From contig NZ_BMHY01000008.1 in the NCBI RefSeq assembly GCF_014641555.1, forward strand, positions 1-64,000: a stretch of DNA of 64,000 nt. Direction: 5' to 3'. This DNA is from Paenibacillus radicis (ex Gao et al. 2016) (lineage in GTDB: Bacteria > Bacillota > Bacilli > Paenibacillales > Paenibacillaceae). A program made the translations under genes and the position numbers. Of this stretch, positions 46,084 through 56,100 are shown in pieces (within the stretch, counting starts at the first letter, position 1; each line of letters opens with the position of its first letter). Under the pieces are notes generated by a model that saw only the letters and a program-made list of their open reading frames with translations, did not search any database and was not told the DNA's origin.

Positions 46084-46246
46084 TGCCGCTCTCCTCCTCT
46101 TATCGATTGAGATAGAGACAAATAATTGGGTATCGTTCTAAAATGTTTGGCGCAGACGAGCGAATTTCCAGATTGCTATACTTACTATACAGCATGTTAA
46201 TTGTCTGTCAATGAACAAAAAAGAGTATGCGGAGAGGAACGTGGGA

Positions 46247-47212
46247 ATGGAAACAACAGTAAAGGAGACCAGCGGCAAGCAAGGCCACGGGCGGCAAGAT
46301 TCCGCATGGAGCAAAGGGTGGAAAGGATTTCTGAGACGAACATGGCCGCTTCATTTAATGCTGCTGCCTGCAGTGCTTATCCAGCTCGTTTTTGCCTATG
46401 TGCCGCTCGGCGGCCTCATTATCGCCTTCCAGGATTACAAGCCCCAGCTGCGATTCGGCTCGCCTTGGGTAGGGCTTGACCATTTCAAATTTATGTTCGA
46501 ATATCCCGACAGCAAACAAGTTATTATTAATACCGCGCTGATCGCCGGGTTAAAAATGATTTTCAACATCGTCGTGCCGTTCTCTTTCGCGCTTCTGCTC
46601 AATGAAGTACGGATCAATCCGTTCAAGCGGACGGTACAGACGTTAGTATACTTGCCTTACTTTATTTCGTGGGTGTTTCTCGGCGGCATTCTTAATGACA
46701 TGCTCTCCTCCGACGGCATCGTTAACACGCTGCTTCATAACTGGTTCGGCATCGAATCGATTCTGTTTCTGGGCGACGGCAACTGGTTCCGGTTTACAGT
46801 TATCCTCAGTGACGTATGGCAGCAGTTCGGATTTGGCACCATCGTCTATCTGGCTGCACTTGCGGGTATTAACCCGGCTCTATACGAGGCCGCGGAGGTG
46901 GATGGCGCGAACCGCTGGAAGCAGACGATCAACATTACGATTCCATCGCTTGTGCCGATCGTAATCGTGGTAGGGACGCTTGCGCTGGGCAATATTTTGA
47001 ACGCAGGCTTTGACCAAATATTCAACCTGTACACGCCGCTTGTCTATGACAAAGGCGATATTATCGATACGTTTGTCTATCGGACCGGTATTCTGAACGG
47101 GCAGTACAGCTTTAGTACAGCAGTCGGCATCTTCAAATCGCTAGTCGGCTTCTGTCTGATCGTCGTGGGCTACCGCTTGGCCTATAAACTGGCGGACTAC
47201 AAAATATTTTAG
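46247..47212 (+). CDS. ABC sugar transporter permease (LplB/AraP type)
   Basis: A 321-residue permease with six TM helices. The MalF-like permease signature EAAEVDGANRWKQTINITIP (about residues 219-238) contacts the ATPase. The extended N-terminus (about 1-35) is Lys-rich and hydrophilic. ATG 46247 is eight bases from SD AGAGGA; an ATG at 46211 has no SD. The partner permease follows 15 bases after. LplB/YtfT-like permeases in Paenibacillus are typical of oligosaccharide importers that borrow a shared MsmX-like ATPase, and none is encoded here. Confidence 0.9.
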   Translation: METTVKETSGKQGHGRQDSAWSKGWKGFLRRTWPLHLMLLPAVLIQLVFAYVPLGGLIIAFQDYKPQLRFGSPWVGLDHFKFMFEYPDSKQVIINTALIAGLKMIFNIVVPFSFALLLNEVRINPFKRTVQTLVYLPYFISWVFLGGILNDMLSSDGIVNTLLHNWFGIESILFLGDGNWFRFTVILSDVWQQFGFGTIVYLAALAGINPALYEAAEVDGANRWKQTINITIPSLVPIVIVVGTLALGNILNAGFDQIFNLYTPLVYDKGDIIDTFVYRTGILNGQYSFSTAVGIFKSLVGFCLIVVGYRLAYKLADYKIF

Positions 47213-47227
47213 AAGGAGGCTCCAGAC

Positions 47228-48106
47228 TTGTACCATAAAACAGTAGGCTATAAGATGTTCTCGGTGCTCAACTATTTCATCCTGGCGGCTGCGGGCCTTC
47301 TGTGCGTCCTGCCGATCGTTCATATTCTGGCAATCAGCTTTAGCGCAAGCGCTCCGGCAAATGCTCATTTGGTCGGCCTGTGGCCGGTAGATTTCAACAT
47401 TGAATCGTATACGAAAACGATGAATAACCCGAACTTCCTGCGCGCCTTCTGGATCGCAATCGGCAGAACGCTTCTCGGAACTTTCATCACGATGAGCGTT
47501 ATTACGCTGGCAGGTTATGCTTTGTCCAAGGACAATAGAATTTTTAAAAGCCGCTCCAAATACGCCTGGTATTTTGTCTTTACGATGCTGTTCAACGGCG
47601 GCATTATCCCGTCCTACATTCTCATTCGCGAGCTTCATATGATGAATACGATTTGGGCGCTCGTATTGCCGGGTGCGGTGTCGGTCTTCAACATGATCCT
47701 GCTGATGAACTTCTTTCGGGCTACGCCAAAAGAGCTGGAGGAAGCGGCATTCATCGATGGAGCTGGTCATTTCTCGATTCTGTTCCGGGTCTACATGCCG
47801 CTGGCGATGCCTGCTATTGCGACCATCTCGCTATTCACGATCGTCGGCAATTGGAACGCCTGGTTTGACGGGCTGCTCTATATGACCGACTACCGGAAAT
47901 ATCCGCTCGCGACGTTTCTGCAGACGATCATCGTACAACAGGATTTCAGCAAGCTAAATCCTGATGTCAACGAGCTGAAGAATATTTCGCAGCGAACGGT
48001 CAAAGCGGCGCAAATTTTTATCGGCATTATCCCGGTACTCGTTATTTACCCTTACCTGCAAAAATATTTCGTAAAAGGAATTGTGCTAGGCGCTGTAAAA
48101 GAGTAG
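47228..48106 (+). CDS. ABC sugar transporter permease (second subunit)
   Basis: A 292-residue permease with six TM segments, the MalG-like partner of the preceding gene. The coupling-loop signature is KELEEAAFIDGAGHFSILFR (about residues 167-186). It uses a TTG start at 47228, eight bases after SD AAGGAGG. Together the two permeases and the lipoprotein below make an ATPase-less importer for a large sugar. Confidence 0.9.
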   Translation: MYHKTVGYKMFSVLNYFILAAAGLLCVLPIVHILAISFSASAPANAHLVGLWPVDFNIESYTKTMNNPNFLRAFWIAIGRTLLGTFITMSVITLAGYALSKDNRIFKSRSKYAWYFVFTMLFNGGIIPSYILIRELHMMNTIWALVLPGAVSVFNMILLMNFFRATPKELEEAAFIDGAGHFSILFRVYMPLAMPAIATISLFTIVGNWNAWFDGLLYMTDYRKYPLATFLQTIIVQQDFSKLNPDVNELKNISQRTVKAAQIFIGIIPVLVIYPYLQKYFVKGIVLGAVKE

Positions 48107-48229
48107 AAATAAGAAGATAACAAATTAGCATCGCACACAAAATAATGGTATTTATAAAAAAATAATCCAGTTCTATAGTAAGGGTAGAGCGTTAATAAAG
48201 CGTTCTCATTAATTTACGGGGGGAAAAAA

Positions 48230-49990
48230 ATGCGCAACTCATGGAAAAAGGTTTTGCTCTTGTCGCTAGTCACCGTTCTGACATTCACGCTTGCTGCTTG
48301 TTCGGGATCGAACAATAACAAGCCGAGCAATAGTCCGACTGCGGCACCGACGGAGGGCACAGATAACGGAGCAGCAGCTACGGATAGCGGCGTAGACGCA
48401 ACGGGCTGGGACGGTTCGAAATATACGACACCGGTTACCCTTTCCACAGTGAAAGGCATCGGTACCAACTATTTCTTCAAAAACGGCGAGACGATGGAGA
48501 ACAACGTCTTGCACACTTATATGAAAGATAACCTCGGTATTGATGTGAAGTACGACTGGGTCGTAACCGACACGAACGATGCTTACAAAACGAAGCTGCG
48601 CCTGATGCTTTCCTCGGGCGAGAAAATGCCGGATGTCGTCACGTACCGCGGCGACTTGGAAACGGTTAACATGCTGATTGACTCCGGTCAATTCATGGAC
48701 GTAGGCGAAGTGTTCGACAAATTCGCTGGCGACAAATACAAGCAAGCTGTAGATTTGAATGCCGACACTTGGCTGCCAGTTGTACGGGACGGCAAGCGGA
48801 TGGCTCTTCCAGTACTCGACTATGCGTACAATGACGACATGGTTCTCTGGCTTCGCCAGGACTGGATGGATAAACTGAATCTGCAAGCTCCAAAAACGGT
48901 AGCAGATCTGGAAGTGATCATGGACGCTTTCGTGAATCAGGACCCAGACGGCAACGGCAAGAAAGATACGCTCGGTTTGGCGCTTGGCTTTAAAAACACA
49001 TTCCTGAACTGGATGAGTGATGTAAGCTGGCTGTTCGGCGCTTACGGTACAATGCCAGGTCAATGGAACAAAGGCGCAGACGGTGCACTTGCTTATGGAT
49101 CGATCGATCCAGGTGCTAAACAAGCCCTCGCAACGCTGAAAACATGGATGGATAAAGGCTATATTTCCAAAGATTCCGGTTTGAAAGACGATGTATCCGG
49201 CTCTGAGTTCTTCACGAAGGGTCAAGCAGGCGCAATCGTCGGCAGAAACTGGCTGCCAGACTGGCCGTTTGGCGATTTGATCAACAACGTGCCAGGTGCT
49301 AAATACAAAGCTTACCCGATTCCTGCAGGACCAGACGGCAAAATTGGCGCACAAAGCGGCAACCCGTCGGTTAACGGCTGGATGCTGATCAACAAAAATG
49401 CGAAAAATCCTGAAGCTCTTATTCGCTACTACAACTTCTTCTTCGACAACTGGGCGAACCCTGAAAAGGGCAGCACATTCGAAAACGGTTTTGCAGAAGG
49501 CTATGACTGGGCGAAATTGCCGGACGGTACGATTACGAAGGAACCGGAAAAATATCCGGATCTATTCAAGGATTATGCCGACCGTACGCACCTTGTAGAG
49601 CCAATCTATTACTCGCTGACGTTTGAAGGCGCACGTATCCCGTCGCTGTATGCGGATACCATGATCAAGCTTGGCAACGGAGAAGCGCCAACTACGCCAT
49701 ACGAGTCGCAAACGGCTGCAGTGCGCAAACCGGAAAACGTAGATGCAATGAAGATTGTTATGGAGCAAAAGGACATTCGGATGAAAAACTACTTCCAAGG
49801 TCCATTGACGGAAACGATGAAACAGAAAAACGAGCTGTTGAACAAATTGCTTAACCAAACCTATTCGAAGATCATTTATGGCCAATCGCCGATCGATGAA
49901 TTCGATAAGATGGTTGACAACTGGAAGAAATCGGGCGGCGAGCAAATTACGAAAGAAGTTAACGAATGGTTCGCATCCGCTTCGAAGTAA
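48230..49990 (+). CDS. extracellular sugar-binding lipoprotein of the ABC importer
   Basis: A 586-residue lipoprotein. The signal peptide ends in the lipobox LAAC (Cys at about residue 24) and is followed by a Ser/Asn/Pro/Thr-rich linker to about 57. The large alpha/beta binding domain fits the LplA/YtcQ-type family of big binding proteins. A calcium-loop-like stretch DPDGNGKKDT occurs near residue 243. Its size (over 500 residues) suits oligosaccharides. It lies 123 bases after the permeases and is separated from the glucanase by a terminator. Confidence 0.9.
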   Translation: MRNSWKKVLLLSLVTVLTFTLAACSGSNNNKPSNSPTAAPTEGTDNGAAATDSGVDATGWDGSKYTTPVTLSTVKGIGTNYFFKNGETMENNVLHTYMKDNLGIDVKYDWVVTDTNDAYKTKLRLMLSSGEKMPDVVTYRGDLETVNMLIDSGQFMDVGEVFDKFAGDKYKQAVDLNADTWLPVVRDGKRMALPVLDYAYNDDMVLWLRQDWMDKLNLQAPKTVADLEVIMDAFVNQDPDGNGKKDTLGLALGFKNTFLNWMSDVSWLFGAYGTMPGQWNKGADGALAYGSIDPGAKQALATLKTWMDKGYISKDSGLKDDVSGSEFFTKGQAGAIVGRNWLPDWPFGDLINNVPGAKYKAYPIPAGPDGKIGAQSGNPSVNGWMLINKNAKNPEALIRYYNFFFDNWANPEKGSTFENGFAEGYDWAKLPDGTITKEPEKYPDLFKDYADRTHLVEPIYYSLTFEGARIPSLYADTMIKLGNGEAPTTPYESQTAAVRKPENVDAMKIVMEQKDIRMKNYFQGPLTETMKQKNELLNKLLNQTYSKIIYGQSPIDEFDKMVDNWKKSGGEQITKEVNEWFASASK

Positions 49991-50019
49991 TCCATTAAAT
50001 CTAGCGCGTTGAACAAAGG

Positions 50020-50058
50020 AAAAGGAATGCCTGCATCTTTAGCAAGGGCATTCCTTTT
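50020..50058 (+). terminator. terminator of the importer operon
   Basis: AAAAGGAATGCC pairs with GGCATTCCTTTT around a 15-base loop. Confidence 0.8.
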
Positions 50059-50061
50059 CTG

Positions 50062-50102
50062 TTGCACGGAATTATTAAAGCCATTAATTGTTAGCGCTTT
50101 CA
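50062..50102 (+). promoter_or_regulatory. glucanase promoter with perfect cre site
   Basis: TTGCAC (50062-50067), 17 bp, TAATTG (50085-50090). TGTTAGCGCTTTCA (50089-50102) fits the cre consensus TGWNANCGNTNWCA at every fixed position and overlaps the end of the -10 and the expected start site. This is a classic layout for CcpA repression when better sugars are present. Confidence 0.75.
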
Positions 50103-50127
50103 AATAAACGGAGGAGGCTGCAGCATA

Positions 50128-53100
50128 ATGAAATGGAAGGGATATGCAACAAAAAAACTACGCAGGAAGCTGGGCGTATTCGCGCTTTGCTTGACGATGT
50201 TAGCCAGTTACATACCGGCGGTTCAAGCGTCAACAACACCGATTGGAGATCCGGATAAGAGCTTGGATGGACACTGGGCTTCAGCGCAGGTCAGCAGATG
50301 GTCGTCGAAAGGGCTTGTCAGCAGTTACCCGGACGGACAATTCAAACCGGATAAGTCGATTACTCGCGCAGAGTTCGTCAAGCTTGTGAATACACTATTC
50401 GGATTTCATACCAAAGGGAAAGAAGGGGCACCCGGATTTACCGATGTGGGGGACAAAGCCTGGTATGGGGAGCAGGTCGACATTGGCCGTCAAGCTGGCT
50501 ATATTGCCGGATATCCGGACGGCACCTTTAAACCGGATCAGGCAATTGCAAGACAAGAAGCGGCATCGATTGCCGCTGGCCTCTTCCATGTGAAGACGGC
50601 CGGGGAAGCATTGAGCGGTTTTGGAGATAGCGCTAAGGTGGCTTCTTTTGCCCGCGAAGCGCTCGCAGGTCTTGTGTCCGGCGGTTATTTGAAGGGTTTC
50701 GCCGATGGTACGATTCGGCCGCAGCAGCCGATTACAAGGGCAGAAGCCGTGGTGCTCTTCGATCGTTTGGCAGGAGAGATTTATAGCGAAAAGGGCAAGT
50801 TCGGCGACAAAGCGACTACATTGGCAAGTGCGATCATTAATACGACAGACGTTACGCTGGAACATGCAACGATTAATGGCGGACTGATTCTTGCTCCAGG
50901 CATTGGCGAAGGCGATGTGACGCTTAAGGGAGTTCAGGCGAAGGGCACCGTTTATGTGAATGGCGGCGGTGTGAACAGCGTACATGTTATTGATTCCAAT
51001 GTGAACCATATCGTCATTCATCGAACGGACGGTCCAGTACGTGTCGTATTTTCAGGGGATTCCCGTGCGGGTACGCTTGATATCGAGACGAATGCCATTA
51101 TCGAAGCTGGCAGTGACTCAGATATCGGAGAGGTGCATAACGAATCGGGGTCTGCGACCTTTAACGGAGAATCATTGAAAGCTGGCGAGAGATTTGAAGT
51201 GAAGCAAGGCGTACCGGTTCGCAATCAGCAAGGAGGCTCGGGATCAGGCGGTTCGGGCACAGGTTCGACTCCAAGCCCGAGTGCAACTCCGACGGCAACC
51301 CCGAGTCCAAGCCCTAGTCAACAGGATTGGGAGCTTGTCTGGAGCGATGAGTTTGACCGTTCGGGCAGCAATCTGGACAGCAACGGCGTCGATTTGGACA
51401 AATGGGGCTACCAGCTTGGTACGGGCTCACAATATGGCCTGGACGGCTGGGGCAATCAGGAGCAGCAATATTACCGCTCCGAAAACATGTCAGTTGAAGA
51501 CGGCAAGCTCGTCATTACCGCTAAAAAAGATGGTTATGGCGGCAAAGACTACACGTCGGGCAGAATTTATACACAGCCGACCTTTACGAAGGCGTATGGA
51601 AAATTTGAAGCGAAAATATCGATGCCGGTCGGCAACGGGTTGTGGCCAGCGTTCTGGATGATGCCAGCGGAAAGCGAATACGGCGTCTGGGCAACTTCGG
51701 GCGAGCTGGACATTATGGAAGCAAAAGGACGTCTTCCTGGCGAGGTTGGCGGAACGATTCATTACGGCAGACCTTGGCCGGGCAATAAGAGTACAGGAGC
51801 GACCTATCATTTTAAAGAGGGTAAAAACATTTCCGAGGAGCATGTATACGGCGTTGAATGGGAGCCTGGCGAGATTCGCTGGTACGTAGACGGCGAAGTC
51901 TATCAGACGCTGAACAATTGGGATGGTACGGGTCTGGATAAGCCCGCGAAGTATGCGTACCCTGCACCTTTCGATAAGCCTTTTTATATGATTCTGAATT
52001 TGGCGGTAGGCGGCACCTTCGATAATGTCGCCGTTGATGATTCCAAAATTCCGGCGCAGATGAAGGTTGACTATGTTCGTGTCTATGAGAAAGGCACGCC
52101 ATATCTCAATCCGACCCAGGAGCCGGTCGTGGAGAAAGAGCCGCTCCCGCAGCCTCATAAAGAGGCGATTGACGGCAATTATGTACATGACGTGGCCTAT
52201 AATGAGCCATTCAGTATTGTAGCGAGCGCGGGTGATCAGCTGAATACAGTGCATTGGAATTTTGTCCATATGCCTGATTTCAACGGAAACGGGACCGTAT
52301 CGGTCGATACAGTGAACGGACAGCGATTTGCCAAGGCTGATATTAGCGCAAGCGGCAGTGCGGCGCATTCGGTACAGCTCATTCAGAACGTGACCGTTGG
52401 CAAAGGCAGATGGTATAAGTTAAGCTTTGATGCTAAATCTTCGACGAACCGTCCGATCTCGGCAAAAATTGGCGGCGGCGAGAACCGCTCATGGACGACG
52501 TACTCCGATAGCATCAGCTTTAATCTCACGACTGAGCTGCAGCGCTATGATATGACGTTCCGCATGACGGAAAACTCGGATGCGTTAGCGCGGCTTGAGT
52601 TCAACTTGGGGCTGAACACGAATCCAGTGTGGATCGGCGGGGTTAAGCTGGAGGAAATCGAACCTCTAGATCCTTTCAACGAGCTGCTGCCGAAAGAGCC
52701 GCTGGCAGGCAACTACATTTATAACGGCACCTTCGATCTGGGCCGGATGGATCGGATGACGTATTGGAATTTCGATGTGCAGGGCGGAGCATCCGCTGCA
52801 GCGTCAGTTGATCCTGCAGCCCGGGAGCTGCTCGCCACAATTACAAATGGCGGCACTTCGGCCGAAGCGATTGCTTTGTCGCAGTCAGGTCTTAAACTGC
52901 AAGCGGACAACAATTATAAAATGACATTCAAAGGAAGCGCGGATGCGAATAGAACAATTGCCGTAGCTATCCGCAAGGCAGACGGTACGGATGTGGTTGA
53001 GCCGATCCCTGTTTCTTTAACGCCAACAGCGTCTGAACATGAAGTGTTGTTCACGGTCAGCGATGCGAGCGACAACAACGGTAAAGTCATCTTCTTGCTG

Positions 53101-56100
53101 GGCGGCAATGATGCAAATGTCCGGCTCGATGATATCGCCATGTTCAACCTTACAGCCGCTGAGGCTGAGCTGCCGCTTACCGAGCAGTTTCCGGTGAAGA
53201 ACGGCGACTTCTCAAACGGTAAGACAGGGTGGACGGATTTTGTTCTCGGGCGTTACGAGAATAACAGCTCCAGCGCCAACTTTACGACATCCAACGACGG
53301 GATGCGGATTGCGATTGCGAATGAAGGCACCGCAGACTTCAACGTCATGCTGATGCAGAATGATTTCCAGCTTCGCGAAGGCAAAACGTATGTTGTGACG
53401 GTTAAGGCAAAGTCGAGCGTGGATAGAGAGACGGAAATCGTCATCGATGACGCTTCCTATACCAAATATATCTCGAAGAAAGTCCAGCTCACGAACGATT
53501 ACCAGACCTTCACTTACGAGTTTAAGCCAAACTCGGACGTACTCGCTTCGTTCAAGCTGCTGCTGGGTAAACTGGGCGGCGCAAATGCGCTCGGCGCGCA
53601 TGACGTATACGTGGAGCAAGTACGTGTGGAACAGAAGGGGGCGCGTGAAAAAGCGTTCCTGCTTCAAAACGGTACTTTCACAGACGGTTTCGAGCATTGG
53701 GGCAAGCACGTACAAGGCGATTATGACGGTGATTCACGGGCTGTCATTGCTGCAGCTGGAGGGGCACTCAAGGCTGCAATTGCCAATACAGGAGCCAATC
53801 CATGGGATATTCAATTGTCGCAAAGCGGCCTTGAGCTGAAATCAGGCAAAACCTATCTCGTAACCTTTGATGCGCGGTCGACATTGGCCCGGCAAATCGA
53901 AGTAATAGCTGAGAATGGCGTCTACCATCGTTATTTGAATCAGCCGGTTCGGATTGAAGAGACGACGAATAGCTATACATTCGAGTTCACGATGCCGCAG
54001 GATGATACGGCAGCTTTGAAATTTTTACTAGGCCAGCCGCAAGAAGCAGAAGAGAAAATTTCAGCAGCGCATGACTTGTTTATCGATAATGTCCGCTTCG
54101 AGCTGAAAGGAGCGAAGGAAGCAGCAGGCGAGAAGGCCGCAACAGCCAATCAAATTAGACTTGCTGCTCCTCCTGTCCTGCTGGAGGATGCCGACGGCAA
54201 TTCCATCGGCGAGACCATTGCCGTAACGTTCACGAACAATGCGGCTTCGCAAGCATGGCTCGCCGCACTCACTGCAGTGAAGATCAATGGAGCTATAGTT
54301 GATAGCGCAAGTTATACGACAAGTCCCGGAAAAATCGAGTTTTTACCGGCTGTTTTTCCAAGTGCAGGCGACTATAACATCGCAATCAGCGCTGCGGGGT
54401 ATGAGCTTGCTTCTGTACGGCAGCATATAGAGGCTGAGAAGATGTGGAGCCTTACTTGGTCAGATGAATTCGACAATTACGATCCATCCGCAACTGTGGA
54501 TACAAATGGCGTTAATTTGGACAAATGGGGCTATCAGCTTGGCACAGGCTCGCAATATGGCCTTAGTGACTGGGGGAACGGAGAGCTGCAATATTATCGT
54601 CCAGAGAACCTGAAGGTGGAGGACGGAAAACTGACGATTGCAGCGCGCAAAGAAAACTTTGGCGGCAAAGGGTACACGTCAGGCCGGCTATGGACGCAGC
54701 CAACGTTTACGCAAGCCTATGGCAAATTCGAAGCGAGAATGAAGCTGCCGGAAGGTCAGGGCTTATGGCCTGCATTCTGGATGATGCCTGCGGACAGTGA
54801 GTATGGCGGCTGGGCGTCGTCGGGCGAGCTCGATATTATGGAAGCGAGAGGAAGATTGCCGGAGGAGGTCGGCGGCACGATCCACTTTGGCAAAGGTGCT
54901 CCGAACAATCGCAGCACCGGCAAAGCTTTCATTTTCCCGAATGACGGGAAAATTTCGGACTTCCATACTTACGGTGTGGAGTGGGAGCCAGGGGAGATTC
55001 GCTGGTATGTCGACGGAGAAGTCTATCAGACCGTCAACAACTGGCATAGCTGGGGCGCAGATCAGCCTGATAAGTATGCGTTCCCTGCTCCTTTCGACAA
55101 GCCATTCTACATGATATTGAACCTTGCAGTTGGCGGCGTCTATGACGGCAACAGGCTGCCTGATGATTCAAAGATTCCTGGTGAGATGGTGGTCGACTAT
55201 GTCCGCGCTTATGAGCTGACGGGCAGACCTTACAAAACGCCGGTTGAGCCGTCCTTAGACAAAGAGCCGATGCCGGCCGATGCGAAGCTGCCAATTGACG
55301 GCAACTATATCTATGATCCTGCCTTTGCGAAAGGCTTGAAGGATATTGATACGGCGGATAAACCGCTGGACAGCTTGTATTGGAACTTTCTTCATACGCC
55401 AGCCTTTGGCGGAGCCGGCTCGGCTTCGGTAGACGGGGGCTTTGCGAAAGTGGATATTACGAGCGGCGGCAATGCCACCCATGCGCTCCAGCTCATTCAA
55501 TACGCGACGCTGGTTAAAGGGCATATGTATAAGCTTAGCTTTGATGCGAAAGCGTCGGGCGACCGCAGCATTAGCGTCAAGCTGGGGGGCGACGAGGACA
55601 ACGGCTGGGGAGCGTATACGGACAATTATAATGTTCCGTTAACGTCCACTGCCGGACATTATGAGTACCGCTTCCAGATGACGGCAGATACCGACTCTAC
55701 TGCTCGTCTGGAGTTTAACCTGGGCGGCAATACGAGATCGGTCTGGATCGGCAATGTGAAGGTCGAAGAGGTCGATGCGCTCGTAGATTTAGACGGAGCG
55801 AAAGCACCGATGGGGAACGGCGAGCATGTATACAACGGCAGCTTTGACCTTGGCACGATGGATCGGATGAACTATTGGATCCTAGAGGGTGCAGACGGTT
55901 TTGTTGACGCTTCGCGCAGACAGCTGGAAGTATTTATTCCGAGCGGCGGTGCAGATGCAAATGCAGTTAAGCTGCGGCAGAAAGGCATTAATTTGCAGCA
56001 GAGTGACACGTATGAGCTGACGTTCTGGGCGAGCGCTCCTTCTGCAAGAACGCTGAACGTTGAGCTGAGAAGCAAAGACGGCTCCTCAGTCTATGCCTCG

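Noticed and set aside
48266-49354. 362-codon open frame opposite the binding-protein gene
   Set aside because: It is antisense to a coding gene with strong domain and lipobox evidence, and its predicted product is unlike any family.
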